From contig JAFPLG010000095.1 of assembly GCA_017402895.1 (NCBI GenBank), positions 1 through 16,394 of the forward strand: a stretch of DNA of 16,394 nucleotides, written 5' to 3'. Position 1 is the first letter of the stretch, and each line of letters begins with the position of its first letter. This document shows positions 1 through 8,864 of the stretch, piece after piece. Both the position numbers and the translations under genes were made by a program. The notes under the pieces are model-generated. The model was not told the DNA's origin. It saw only the letters and a list, made by a program, of their open reading frames with translations, and made no database searches. Origin of the DNA: Paludibacteraceae bacterium (lineage in GTDB: Bacteria; Bacteroidota; Bacteroidia; Bacteroidales; Paludibacteraceae).

Positions 1-30
1 ATATAATATACATTTTGCATGCCGTTTTTA

Positions 31-62
31 TTTGCGAATATGCAAAAAAAGTTGTACCTTTG
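31..62 (+). promoter_or_regulatory. Bacteroidota-type promoter of the rsfS-ftsH-M16-lpxB run
   Basis: A -33 box TTTG lies at 31-34 and a -7 box TACCTTTG (consensus TAnnTTTG) at 55-62, separated by 20 bp, which is the expected spacing for the Bacteroidota primary sigma factor. Transcription should start near base 69, giving a leader of about 45 nt. The block is 28/32 identical to the udk promoter at 14538-14569. An imperfect palindrome (31-46, TTTGCGAATATGCAAA, 6 of 8 positions symmetric) starts at the -33 box. Confidence 0.8.
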
Positions 63-70
63 CACCGTAA

Positions 71-90
71 TTTGGACTGTTAGGTCCAAA
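71..90 (+). promoter_or_regulatory. Stem-loop at the 5' end of the rsfS leader
   Basis: A perfect 7-bp inverted repeat, TTTGGAC (71-77) and GTCCAAA (84-90), encloses a 6-nt loop. It begins 8 nt after the -7 box, so the transcript would start almost at the base of the stem. There is no U-tract after it, so it does not look like a terminator. A role in mRNA stability or in keeping the start region open is inference. Confidence 0.6.
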
Positions 91-113
91 AGAGTCGAAA
101 TTTTAGTTTAATT

Positions 114-476
114 ATGAAAGAGATATCAACCAAAAAACTCGCGGAGACCATCATTGAGGGTATCCGCAACCGCAAAGGACAACGCATCGTAAGCATTGAT
201 CTGCGCAAGATCAAAGAGGCGCCGACAGAAATGATGATTATTGCAGAAGGAACCAGCAACACCCAGGTGGCAGCCATTGCCGACGAAGTGGATGATTATG
301 TTCGCACCCAAACCCACGTACACCCGCTATCCGTTTCCGGACAAGAGAACGCCGAATGGATTGCCATGGACTACGGCACCATATTTGTACATATCATGCA
401 GCGTGAGCCCCGTGCCTATTACGACATAGAGCACCTCTGGGAAGACGGAAAAATCAGTGAGATAGCGGATGAATAG
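114..476 (+). CDS. rsfS: Ribosomal silencing factor RsfS (Iojap/DUF143 family)
   Basis: The protein has 120 residues, normal for the family. RsfS binds ribosomal protein uL14 on the 50S subunit and blocks joining of the 30S subunit, lowering translation when nutrients are short. The family signature is clear in the C-terminal half: W82, then DYG at 86-88 followed by a hydrophobic stretch and H93, and the YYDIEHLW block at 102-109. The start at 114 follows an A/T-rich leader without a Shine-Dalgarno site, as is usual in Bacteroidota. It is the first gene of the + strand run, with its own promoter at 31-62. ftsH begins 45 nt after its stop, and no obvious second promoter is seen in that gap. 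Identification is by conserved motifs and length. Confidence 0.93.
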   Translation: MKEISTKKLAETIIEGIRNRKGQRIVSIDLRKIKEAPTEMMIIAEGTSNTQVAAIADEVDDYVRTQTHVHPLSVSGQENAEWIAMDYGTIFVHIMQREPRAYYDIEHLWEDGKISEIADE

Positions 477-521
477 TCGAAAGACCACTTTGCTCAAAAC
501 AGAAAGACAAAAGACGAATTT

Positions 522-2609
522 ATGGCAAGAAAAAATATAAACCTGCCCCAGAACAACGGGGAGAAACCGCAAAAGCCGGACTGGCGGCGATTTATCAGCA
601 CGGCTCTCTACATCACAGCATTCGTGTTGCTGGGATGGTATATGTTCCACGACGATAGCGGAACTACCAGTCAGAAGAAACTGAGCTATACCCAACTGCA
701 GACCTATATCGAGAAGGATGCCATCAAGTCGGTAGAAGCTTACGATGACAACAAAGTCAAGGCTCAAGTGCATGGCAAGAGCTATGTGCTCGTATTCGGT
801 AATCAGGCCTCGGGCGAGAAAGCCAGCGGCGAGATAAGCAGCCAGATACCGAGCGTAGAAGAGTTCTCGAAATACATGGCCGAGGTGAATGCCAAACGCG
901 AGAAACAGAAACAAGCGCCGGTGGACGTCACCTACAAAGAGAGTCGCAACTACTGGACGCTGATTCTCGTGAATGTGCTGCCGTTCGTGCTGCTGATACT
1001 CTTCTTCGTCTATATGAGTCGCGGCATGTCGGGTGCGGCCGGCGGCATCTTCGGTGTAGGACGCGCCAAAGCACAGCTGTTTGACAAGGACAAAAAGGAC
1101 AAAGTGACGTTCAAGGACGTGGCCGGACTGGCCGGTGCAAAGCAGGAAGTGGAAGAAATCGTGTCCTTCCTCAAGAATCCGAAGAAATATACCGAGATAG
1201 GCGCCAAGATTCCGAAAGGTGCGTTGCTCGTAGGCCCTCCGGGAACCGGTAAGACATTGCTGGCCAAGGCTGTTGCCGGCGAAGCCGACGTGCCGTTCTT
1301 CTCGATGTCGGGTAGCGACTTTGTAGAGATGTTCGTGGGCGTAGGCGCAAGCCGTGTGCGCGACCTGTTCCGTCAGGCCAAAGAGAAAGCACCGGCTATT
1401 ATCTTCATCGACGAGATCGACGCCGTAGGACGTGCGCGTGGCAAGGGAGCCATGACCGGTGGTAACGACGAGCGCGAGTCCACACTCAACCAGCTCCTGA
1501 CCGAGATGGACGGTTTCGGTTCGAATTCGGGTGTCATCATCCTGGCCGCTACCAACCGCGCCGAGATACTGGATCCCGCCCTGCTGCGTGCCGGACGCTT
1601 CGATCGCCAGATACACGTCGAACTGCCCGACCTGCAGGAACGCAAAGAGATATTCCAAGTGCATCTGCGTCCGCTCAAACTGGACAAGAATCTGGATATC
1701 GACTTCCTCTCGAAGCAGACGCCCGGTTTCTCCGGAGCCGACATAGCTAACGTCTGCAACGAGGCCGCTCTGATCGCTGCCCGCAACGGGCATTCCACCG
1801 TGGGCAAACAGGACTTTATGGATGCCGTAGACCGTATCATCGGCGGACTGGAGCGCAAGACCAAGATCATGACCGACGATGAGAAACGTTCGATCGCCTA
1901 CCACGAAGCCGGTCATGCCACAATCAGTTGGCTGCTGCGTTGGGCCAATCCGCTGGTAAAAGTAACTATCGTTCCGCGTGGCATGGCGCTGGGCGCCGCC
2001 TGGTACCTGCCGGAAGAGAGACAGTTGACCCAGATGGATCATATCCAGGACGAACTATGTTCGCTCCTCGGAGGACGTGCCGCCGAACAACTGTTCCTGG
2101 AGCAGACTTCGACAGGCGCACTCAACGACCTGGAGCGCGCTACAAAACAAGCGTACGCTATGGTTGCCTACTACGGCATGAGCGACAAGCTCAAAGACGT
2201 CAGCTTCTACGACTCGACAGGCCGCTACGACTACGGAATCACCAAACCTTATTCCGAACAAACAGCCGACCTGATTGACAAAGAAACGCAGAAAATCATT
2301 GCCGACCAGATGGCTCGTGCCAAGAAGATTCTCAAGGATAATGCCGAGGGACATCACCGCATCGCCGAACTGCTGATAGAGAAAGAGGTGATCACCGCCG
2401 AAGACGTAAAAGCGATACTCGGTCCGCGTCCTTGGAAGAGTCGCGGCGATGAACTACTTGAAGCCAACGAAGAACTGGCTAAGGCTGCCGAACAAGCAAA
2501 ACCCAAACGCGCACCCCGCAAGAAGAAAACGGAGAGCGCCGAGGGCGAGAAACCCGTCAAGAAGACCAAAAACCCAAAAAAGAACGATAATGAAACGAAA
2601 ACTGTTTAG
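522..2609 (+). CDS. ftsH: ATP-dependent zinc metalloprotease FtsH
   Basis: A 695-residue inner-membrane AAA+ protease that extracts and degrades misfolded membrane proteins and some regulatory proteins. Domains in order: short cytoplasmic N-terminus; transmembrane segment about 24-41; periplasmic domain about 45-143; second transmembrane segment about 145-165; AAA module with Walker A GPPGTGKT (238-245), pore motif FVG (271-273), Walker B ending in DEID (297-300) and second region of homology with arginine fingers (about 343-362); then the M41 peptidase with HEAGH (461-465) as zinc site and probable third ligand D536 in the ALNDLE segment. The last 45 or so residues are a lysine-rich, low-complexity tail beyond the peptidase, typical of Bacteroidota homologues. 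Its 3' end overlaps the M16 peptidase start by 20 nt, suggesting translational coupling. Confidence 0.97.
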   Translation: MARKNINLPQNNGEKPQKPDWRRFISTALYITAFVLLGWYMFHDDSGTTSQKKLSYTQLQTYIEKDAIKSVEAYDDNKVKAQVHGKSYVLVFGNQASGEKASGEISSQIPSVEEFSKYMAEVNAKREKQKQAPVDVTYKESRNYWTLILVNVLPFVLLILFFVYMSRGMSGAAGGIFGVGRAKAQLFDKDKKDKVTFKDVAGLAGAKQEVEEIVSFLKNPKKYTEIGAKIPKGALLVGPPGTGKTLLAKAVAGEADVPFFSMSGSDFVEMFVGVGASRVRDLFRQAKEKAPAIIFIDEIDAVGRARGKGAMTGGNDERESTLNQLLTEMDGFGSNSGVIILAATNRAEILDPALLRAGRFDRQIHVELPDLQERKEIFQVHLRPLKLDKNLDIDFLSKQTPGFSGADIANVCNEAALIAARNGHSTVGKQDFMDAVDRIIGGLERKTKIMTDDEKRSIAYHEAGHATISWLLRWANPLVKVTIVPRGMALGAAWYLPEERQLTQMDHIQDELCSLLGGRAAEQLFLEQTSTGALNDLERATKQAYAMVAYYGMSDKLKDVSFYDSTGRYDYGITKPYSEQTADLIDKETQKIIADQMARAKKILKDNAEGHHRIAELLIEKEVITAEDVKAILGPRPWKSRGDELLEANEELAKAAEQAKPKRAPRKKKTESAEGEKPVKKTKNPKKNDNETKTV

Positions 2610-5394
2610 CCTGATGCTGCTATGCGCAGCTATGATGGTATGGGCGCAAGAAGCGCCTGAGAAACTGCCCGTTGATCCGAATGTGCGTTACGGTCATCTG
2701 GAGAACGGACTGACGTATTATATCTGCCACAACGAGCAACCCAAGCAACGCTGCGATTTCCATATCGCACAAGCCGTGGGTGCCATCCTGGAAGAAGACC
2801 ATCAGAACGGTTTAGCCCACTTCCTGGAGCACATGGCTTTTAACGGAACAGAGCACTTCCCCGGAAAGGGAATCATCAATTACTTTGAGTCGGTAGGTGT
2901 AAACTTTGGAGGTAATATCAACGCCTACACCTCGCTGGACGAGACGGTATATCGGCTATCGGACGTGCCGACCTACCGAGAGGGAATCATCGACTCCGCA
3001 CTGCTCGTGATGCACGATTGGGCCTGCGGATTGTCGCTACTACCCGAAGAAATTGATGCAGAGCGCGGCGTAATACGCGAGGAATGGCGTACCGGTCGTA
3101 CAGCCAGCCGTCGCATCTGGAAAGAGATGCAGGCCAAGATGTATCCGGGATCGCAGTACGCCATACGCGATGTGATTGGCGACACTGCTGTTATCAACAA
3201 CTTCGCATATCAAGCCCTGCGCGACTACTACCACAAGTGGTACGGTCCGGACAACCAGGCTATCATTATCGTTGGCGACATCGACGTAGACGAGATGGAA
3301 GCCAAACTCAAGAAACTATGGGCCAACGTACCGGCACGTACGAACCGCGGCGAGCGCCCGATCTACAGTGTAGAGAACAATACAAAGCCGCTCATCGCCA
3401 TCGTCACCGATCCGGAGGCGGAGAGCAGTCGCGTGACGCTGCAGTATAAAGCCGACCAACTGCCGGAAGCCGTCCAGGGTACCGCCCAGGAATACGCTAT
3501 CAACCTAATTCGCGGCATGGTATGCGACATGCTCGATAACCGCTTCTCGGAACTGGCACTGGACCCGAACTGCTCGTTCACCGCAGGTGGCAGCTACTAC
3601 GGCGAGTGCGTGAAGCAACGTGACGCCTTCTACGGTATCGTACTGCCGAAAGAAGGACACGAGGCCGATGCCTTCAACGACCTGCTTTTCCAATTGGAGA
3701 AGATGCGTCGATACGGATTCACCGAGAGCGAACTGGAGCGCGTAAAAACCGAGCGACTGAATAGTATCGAGAAGTCGTACAACGAGCGCAACAACCGTCA
3801 GAACATCAGCATTGCCCGCGAGTGCATCCGCCATTTTGAAGATGGTGAAGTGATGCCCGGACTGGAATGGGAGTTCAACACCATGAAAGCCATAATGCCG
3901 ATGATCGACCTCAATACGGTGAATCAATTTGCTGCCAGCTTTATCCATAAGAACCCGACAGTTGCCATTTCCGGCCCGGAGAAGAAAGGTGTGAATATCC
4001 CGAACGAAGAAAGCATCTTGCATGCATTGGACGGCATGCAGCTGTTGGCAATCGAAGCACCTAAGGCAGAACAAATCGACACCGTACTGGTAAAGAAAGC
4101 GCCGAAACAAGGCAAAATCGTTGCCGAGAAAAAAGATGCACAACTGGGCACAACAGAATGGACGCTAAAGAACGGCATCAAAGTGGTCTTCAAACCCACG
4201 ACCTTCAAGTCGGACGAGATCCTTATGCGTGGCTTCTCACGCGGTGGAATGTCTGTGGTCAAGACCCAAGACCTGCCATCAGCCGCTTTGGCGACGGCCA
4301 TTATCGAATATATGGGCCTCGGAAAGTTCTCGATGACCCAACTGGAGAAAGCGCTAACCGGCAAAACCGTCAGCGTGAGCCCGAATATCAACGAGAACAC
4401 AGAGCAAATCACAGGTTCATCTTCGATCAAGGATCTGGAGACGATGCTGCAACTCAACTACCTCTATTTCACCTCACCGCGTGAGGACAAGAAAGCCTAC
4501 GAGACGCTAATGGGCATCCTCTACAACTCGCTCGTCAACCGCGACAAGAACCCCAAGACGATATTCGCCGACTCGGTGGCTCTAACTACGAGCAACCACT
4601 CACCACGTACCCTCATTGGCGACACCAATCTGCTCAAACAAGTCTCGATGAAGAATGCGCTCAAGATCTATCGCCAACGCTTTGCTAATCCGGCCGACTT
4701 CACGTTTGTGTTCGTTGGAAACATCGACCCGGAAGACGAGGCTACAAAGGCACTGATTTGCAAATGGCTCGGTGGACTAAAAACTAAAAAATGTCGCGAG
4801 ACATCGATCGACAACAATGAGCGTGTTCCGGCTGGTTATTACAAGAACTATTTCTCCCGCAAGATGGAGACCACTACCGCTACCAACCGCATTCAGTACA
4901 CCTCGTACGACATTCCTTATACAATGGAGAATGACGTGAATATTGATATTATCGGACGTATCCTTAGCACACGTTATCTCGAATCCATCCGTGAGCGCGA
5001 AGGCGGATCCTACGGCGTGAGCACATATGGCTATCTGGGTATTCTGCCCGTACCGACAGCCCGACTGATTATGCAGTTCGACACCGACCCGCAGAAACAG
5101 GAACGACTGATGGAAATTATCCATGAGGAGGTCAAAACCATTATGGACAACGGACCGCTGGAGACCGACCTGCAGAAAGAGAAAGAGTCAATGCTCAAAG
5201 ACTTCCAGGAGAATCTGGAGAAAAACACCTACTGGCGGCAAGCACTCTATTTGCTCTACATGTACGATCAGGACTTGGTAAACAAGTACCGTGAAACCGT
5301 AGAGGGCATCACGTCCGAAACCGTGCAAGAGACACTTAAGAAACTCGTCGAGTCCGGCAATATTCTGGAAGTGGTGATGTTCCCGGCCGAGTAA
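2590..5394 (+). CDS. Exported M16-family zinc peptidase (pitrilysin/PqqL-like)
   Basis: A 934-residue peptidase with tandem M16 halves. The start at 2590 is preferred over an in-frame upstream ATG at 2449 because it puts a signal peptide (KRK, then a hydrophobic core, then VWAQ near residue 20) at the N-terminus, whereas the upstream extension is basic, unlike this family and overlaps ftsH out of frame. The inverted zinc motif HFLEH is at 77-81 and the third ligand E158 sits at the HxxEH-x76-E spacing known from pitrilysin, so the N-terminal half should be catalytic. The second half (from about residue 520) lacks HxxEH, as is normal for the paired inactive half. It is probably periplasmic and degrades peptides. 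It is coupled to ftsH by a 20-nt overlap and is followed by lpxB after 6 nt. The substrate is unknown. Confidence 0.93.
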   Translation: MKRKLFSLMLLCAAMMVWAQEAPEKLPVDPNVRYGHLENGLTYYICHNEQPKQRCDFHIAQAVGAILEEDHQNGLAHFLEHMAFNGTEHFPGKGIINYFESVGVNFGGNINAYTSLDETVYRLSDVPTYREGIIDSALLVMHDWACGLSLLPEEIDAERGVIREEWRTGRTASRRIWKEMQAKMYPGSQYAIRDVIGDTAVINNFAYQALRDYYHKWYGPDNQAIIIVGDIDVDEMEAKLKKLWANVPARTNRGERPIYSVENNTKPLIAIVTDPEAESSRVTLQYKADQLPEAVQGTAQEYAINLIRGMVCDMLDNRFSELALDPNCSFTAGGSYYGECVKQRDAFYGIVLPKEGHEADAFNDLLFQLEKMRRYGFTESELERVKTERLNSIEKSYNERNNRQNISIARECIRHFEDGEVMPGLEWEFNTMKAIMPMIDLNTVNQFAASFIHKNPTVAISGPEKKGVNIPNEESILHALDGMQLLAIEAPKAEQIDTVLVKKAPKQGKIVAEKKDAQLGTTEWTLKNGIKVVFKPTTFKSDEILMRGFSRGGMSVVKTQDLPSAALATAIIEYMGLGKFSMTQLEKALTGKTVSVSPNINENTEQITGSSSIKDLETMLQLNYLYFTSPREDKKAYETLMGILYNSLVNRDKNPKTIFADSVALTTSNHSPRTLIGDTNLLKQVSMKNALKIYRQRFANPADFTFVFVGNIDPEDEATKALICKWLGGLKTKKCRETSIDNNERVPAGYYKNYFSRKMETTTATNRIQYTSYDIPYTMENDVNIDIIGRILSTRYLESIREREGGSYGVSTYGYLGILPVPTARLIMQFDTDPQKQERLMEIIHEEVKTIMDNGPLETDLQKEKESMLKDFQENLEKNTYWRQALYLLYMYDQDLVNKYRETVEGITSETVQETLKKLVESGNILEVVMFPAE

Positions 5395-5400
5395 ACACGA

Positions 5401-6510
5401 ATGGCTAAATACTTTCTCATAGCGGGAGAAGCGTCAGGAGACAGACATGCAGCTGAGCTTATTACACAGCTACATCGTCTTGACTCCGAAGCGCAGTTTA
5501 GCGGCCTCGGCGGCGACCAAATGGCCGTCGCCGGGTGCCGACTCTTTCGCCACTATCGAGAGATGGCCTTTATGGGCATCGTGGCTGTTCTTAAGAACCT
5601 CAATCGCGTTCGCGAGAATTTCCGCATAGCCAAAGAGACGTTGCTCCGGGAACGCCCCGATGCACTGATTCTCATCGACTACCCTACGTTCAACCTCAAG
5701 ATGGCCGCTTTTTGTCATCGCCATCTGCCGGAAACCAAAATCATCTACTACATTCCGCCTAAAGTATGGGCCTGGAAGCGGTTTCGCATACACCGCATCG
5801 CACAACTATGCGACCTGATTCTCGGCATCTTCCCCTTCGAACCCGATTTCTATGCCAAGTACGGGTACACCTGCACCTATGTTGGTAATCCTACTGCGGA
5901 GCAGGTTAGGGGAATTAAAAATGAAAAACTAAACAATACAAATTATATCGCCCTCCTGCCCGGCAGTAGGCCAAGCGAAATCAGCAATTGCCTGCCTACC
6001 ATGCTGGAAGCAGCGCGACGCCACAACGATTATCAAATTATCGTTACAGCCGCTCCCGGAATAGAAGACACCTTCTACGCACCCTATCTCCGGCCGGGAG
6101 AAACACTCCGTCGCGATACCTACGAGGTTGTATCCAATGCCCGTGCTGCCATTGTCAACTCCGGCACAGCTACGCTTGAGACGGCTTTGCTCGATTGTCC
6201 TCAAGTGGCCGTCTATCACTTAGCCGCAGCGCGTCTGCTGGGATGGATTCGTTGGGCACAACCCTTGATATTCCAAATTCGTTTTTTCACACTGGTGAAC
6301 ATCCTATCCGGCCAAGAGACCATACGTGAACTGGTGGCTAACGATTTCACCGCCGACAAGATTGACCGGGAACTGCAACGTCTCCTCAACGACGAAATAT
6401 ACAAAAAAAATATGCTCGCATCCTACGAGCATATCCGTCGTTTGCTAAGCACGCAGCCTGCCGCCGAAACAGCCGCACGGCGCATCGCCGCTCTTACATT
6501 GCCACAATAA
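5401..6510 (+). CDS. lpxB: Lipid-A-disaccharide synthase LpxB
   Basis: A 369-residue GT19 glycosyltransferase that joins UDP-2,3-diacylglucosamine and 2,3-diacylglucosamine-1-phosphate to give the lipid A disaccharide on the inner face of the cytoplasmic membrane. Visible motifs are GEASGD (9-14), the acidic residue D93 in LIDYPTFN (catalytic aspartate position), PPKVWAWK (119-126), VGNPT (161-165), LPGSR (186-190) and SGTATLE (254-260) in the UDP-sugar-binding domain. It lies 6 nt after the M16 peptidase gene and is last in the run. The linker at about 170-184 is encoded by a markedly A+T-rich patch (5913-5948) and looks short and polar compared with what I expect of relatives. Its 3' end overlaps the convergent membrane-protein gene by 17 nt. 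Confidence 0.96.
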   Translation: MAKYFLIAGEASGDRHAAELITQLHRLDSEAQFSGLGGDQMAVAGCRLFRHYREMAFMGIVAVLKNLNRVRENFRIAKETLLRERPDALILIDYPTFNLKMAAFCHRHLPETKIIYYIPPKVWAWKRFRIHRIAQLCDLILGIFPFEPDFYAKYGYTCTYVGNPTAEQVRGIKNEKLNNTNYIALLPGSRPSEISNCLPTMLEAARRHNDYQIIVTAAPGIEDTFYAPYLRPGETLRRDTYEVVSNARAAIVNSGTATLETALLDCPQVAVYHLAAARLLGWIRWAQPLIFQIRFFTLVNILSGQETIRELVANDFTADKIDRELQRLLNDEIYKKNMLASYEHIRRLLSTQPAAETAARRIAALTLPQ

Positions 6511-6772
6511 AAGAAGCCAGTATATACGGCAATGCACCGGCCAGTACGCCTTTGCTAAGTTTCCAACTCTCCGTGGTATAAAACAAGAAGATAAGCGCCA
6601 AGTCAGGAAAGACACTGACAAAAAGCAGTTTGCTCATAATACCCCCAGCCGCAAAACTGAGTTGACGAAGCGGCACCCATAGCCCCATTACATCCACATA
6701 AATCAACCCGAAGGCTGCCGGCAACAGAAGCCCTATCAGGATGCCTATCCAGTATTTATCAAAGCGCTGCAT
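6494..6772 (-). CDS. Small multi-pass membrane protein, unknown function
   Basis: A 92-residue, strongly hydrophobic protein. Three likely transmembrane segments fall at about 8-28, 47-65 and 73-91, with short polar links (VDVMGLWVPLRQ and TTESWKLSK). No catalytic motif is recognised. It is supported as a real gene by its position as last in the compact - strand run (14-nt overlap with the end of surE), by coherent membrane topology, and by the fact that its frame is not a simple shadow: only its last 17 nt overlap lpxB. A tie to SurE is suggested by the overlap alone, and no function is claimed. Confidence 0.75.
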   Translation of the reverse strand: MQRFDKYWIGILIGLLLPAAFGLIYVDVMGLWVPLRQLSFAAGGIMSKLLFVSVFPDLALIFLFYTTESWKLSKGVLAGALPYILASFIVAM

Positions 6773-7490
6773 AGTCGGTCATATCTATCGTGACGGGTTG
6801 CACACTCAGGCAACCATCGGCTAAGGCACGAATATCCGTATCTTCTGCCTCGGGTTCTTCATTCACAAATTCACCTCCCAATTCGTAGCACGTACGTCCT
6901 TCAGCATCTGCCTTCGGAAGCATCTCCTTGGTCCAATGACCGCGGCACTGACGCGTCCATCGCACGCCGGCTATCTCGCCTACGGGAGCATTGATATTAT
7001 AGCACATCCGCGGACGGAAGCCCTCGGAGAGCAGATGTTCGGTCAGCTGAAGCAGGTACGGACGCATATGGCTCAGGTCCACATCCATCGCGTGACTATC
7101 GATCGAGAAACCGATAGCCGGGACACCATGTTCAGCCCCTACAAAACAAGCCCCCATCGTACCGGAATACATGATGTTAATGGAGCAGTTATTGCCATGG
7201 TTGATGCCGCTCACCAGCAAATCGGGACGTGCGTCGGCCATCACCACCTCAAGCCCCAGTTTGACACAGTCAGCCGGCGTCCCGTTTGTCGTATACACCC
7301 GGACACCCTGAATGTCACAATCCTGCTCAGAGAGATAGAGCGGTTTGCCCACTGTAATACAGGCGGCATGTCCGCTACGCGGGGAATCAGGCGCGATGAC
7401 CGTCACCTCACCCAGCCGGCTCATCTCCTCGGCTAGCATACGGATACCCGGAGTACCCCAACCGTCGTCGTTTGTTATGAGTATTCGCAT
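6759..7490 (-). CDS. surE: 5'/3'-nucleotidase SurE
   Basis: A 243-residue cytoplasmic metal-dependent phosphatase that dephosphorylates nucleoside monophosphates and, in some species, short polyphosphate. The family's metal site is visible: N7-D8-D9-G10 at the N-terminus, S39 in PRSGHA, and N97 in SGINHGNN (94-101). TNGTPADCV (68-76) is another conserved SurE block. Length is normal. The start codon overlaps the mutase stop by 1 nt (TGATG), and its own end overlaps the small membrane-protein gene by 14 nt, so it is almost certainly translated from the long - strand message. Confidence 0.96.
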   Translation of the reverse strand: MRILITNDDGWGTPGIRMLAEEMSRLGEVTVIAPDSPRSGHAACITVGKPLYLSEQDCDIQGVRVYTTNGTPADCVKLGLEVVMADARPDLLVSGINHGNNCSINIMYSGTMGACFVGAEHGVPAIGFSIDSHAMDVDLSHMRPYLLQLTEHLLSEGFRPRMCYNINAPVGEIAGVRWTRQCRGHWTKEMLPKADAEGRTCYELGGEFVNEEPEAEDTDIRALADGCLSVQPVTIDMTDYAAL

Positions 7491-8863
7491 CAGCTATTGA
7501 CTACGTCTATTACTTTCTGAGCCAGGCTATTGGCCTCATCCATCGTTGCCGCTTCCGAATAGACACGTATGATGGGCTCGGTGTTCGACTTGCGCAAATG
7601 AACCCATCCATCGGCAAAATCAATCTTCACGCCATCCTTATCATTCACACGCTCATTCTTATACAATTCCTTCACGCGGGCCAGGATAGCATCCACGTCC
7701 GTGTCCGGGGTGAGATCTATACGATTCTTGCTAATGCAATACGCAGGATAGGTCCTGCGCAGTTCACTAACCTTCATATCCTTATGAGCCAAGTGACTCA
7801 AGAAGAGTGCAATACCTACGAGGGCGTCGCGACCGTAGTGGCACTCGGGATAAATCACACCACCATTTCCTTCACCTCCGATGACTGCACCGGTACGCTT
7901 CATCTCAGCCACCACATTCACTTCTCCCACAGCACTGGCGCTATATGCCCCACCATGCTGACGGGTGACGTCACTCAACGCACGCGTAGAAGACATATTG
8001 CTCACTGTATTGCCGGGCGTATGGGTCAGTACATAGTCGGCCACGCTTACTAAGGTATATTCCTCTCCAAACATATCGCCGTTCTCGCAGATGATAGCCA
8101 GTCTATCCACGTCGGGATCTACGACGAAACCCACATCAGCCTTACCCGTGCGGAGCAAATCACTTATCTCCGTCAAGTGTTGCGGAAGAGGTTCTGGATT
8201 ATGCGGGAAATGACCGTCAGGCGTGCAGTTCAGTTCAATGATATTCTTTACGCCCAGCGCACGCAGTATAGCAGGAATAGCCAGTCCGCCTACCGAGTTG
8301 ACGCAATCGATAGCCACCGTAAAGTTCCGCTTCTCGATAGCCTCCTTGTCCACCAACTTGAGGGCCAAGACATCTTCTACGTGTTGCGGCAGGTAATCCT
8401 TGTGCGTCAGATGCCCCAAATCATCCACTTCAGCAAAGCAGAAATCTTCCTGCTCCGCAATACTAAGCACACCTTTGCCTTCGGCATCATTCAAAAACTC
8501 GCCATGCTCGTTGAGCAACTTGAGTGCATTCCATTGCTTTGGATTATGACTGGCCGTCAAGATAATACCACCGGCAGCTTGTTCATGCACCACCGCCAGT
8601 TCGGTTGTCGGAGTTGTAGCCAGACCGATATTGACCACGTCGTAGCCCATACCCAGTAGCGTACCGCATACGATACTATCTACCATCTCGCCACTCAGTC
8701 GGGCATCACGTCCCACTACGATCTTTCGATTATCTGGCAATGCCGCACGACGCTGGGTGGCATACGCCGCCGTGAAACGAACTATATCTACGGGATTCAA
8801 GCCCTCCCCTACCGTCCCGCCTATCGTTCCGCGGATACCGGAAATACTCTTTACAAGACTCAT
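7490..8863 (-). CDS. glmM: Phosphohexose mutase, probably phosphoglucosamine mutase GlmM
   Basis: A 457-residue alpha-D-phosphohexomutase. GlmM converts glucosamine-6-phosphate to glucosamine-1-phosphate, feeding UDP-GlcNAc for peptidoglycan and lipid A. Visible sites: GRDARLSGEM (51-60); catalytic phosphoserine S105 in TASHNP; metal-binding DPDVDR (249-254); sugar-specificity loop GEGNGG (330-335); phosphate-binding RKSNTEP (424-430). The sugar loop and the NTEP motif differ from the GEQSGH and SGTEP forms I associate with E. coli-type GlmM and resemble archaeal and phosphomannomutase-like members, so phosphomannomutase or phosphoglucomutase activity remains possible. It starts 1 nt after the DUF4827-like gene and overlaps surE by 1 nt. 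The family is certain; the exact substrate is not. Confidence 0.85.
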   Translation of the reverse strand: MSLVKSISGIRGTIGGTVGEGLNPVDIVRFTAAYATQRRAALPDNRKIVVGRDARLSGEMVDSIVCGTLLGMGYDVVNIGLATTPTTELAVVHEQAAGGIILTASHNPKQWNALKLLNEHGEFLNDAEGKGVLSIAEQEDFCFAEVDDLGHLTHKDYLPQHVEDVLALKLVDKEAIEKRNFTVAIDCVNSVGGLAIPAILRALGVKNIIELNCTPDGHFPHNPEPLPQHLTEISDLLRTGKADVGFVVDPDVDRLAIICENGDMFGEEYTLVSVADYVLTHTPGNTVSNMSSTRALSDVTRQHGGAYSASAVGEVNVVAEMKRTGAVIGGEGNGGVIYPECHYGRDALVGIALFLSHLAHKDMKVSELRRTYPAYCISKNRIDLTPDTDVDAILARVKELYKNERVNDKDGVKIDFADGWVHLRKSNTEPIIRVYSEAATMDEANSLAQKVIDVVNS

Positions 8864-8864
8864 A

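Noticed and set aside
327..2042. Long open frame (571 codons) on the - strand opposite rsfS and ftsH
   Set aside because: It runs antisense to motif-complete rsfS and ftsH, its translation shows no recognisable domain, and its composition (histidine, valine, leucine and glycine rich) is typical of the complement of a biased coding strand.
2449..2589. Upstream in-frame extension of the M16 peptidase
   Set aside because: The extra 47 residues are basic and unlike the family, and they would bury the clear signal peptide that begins at 2590.
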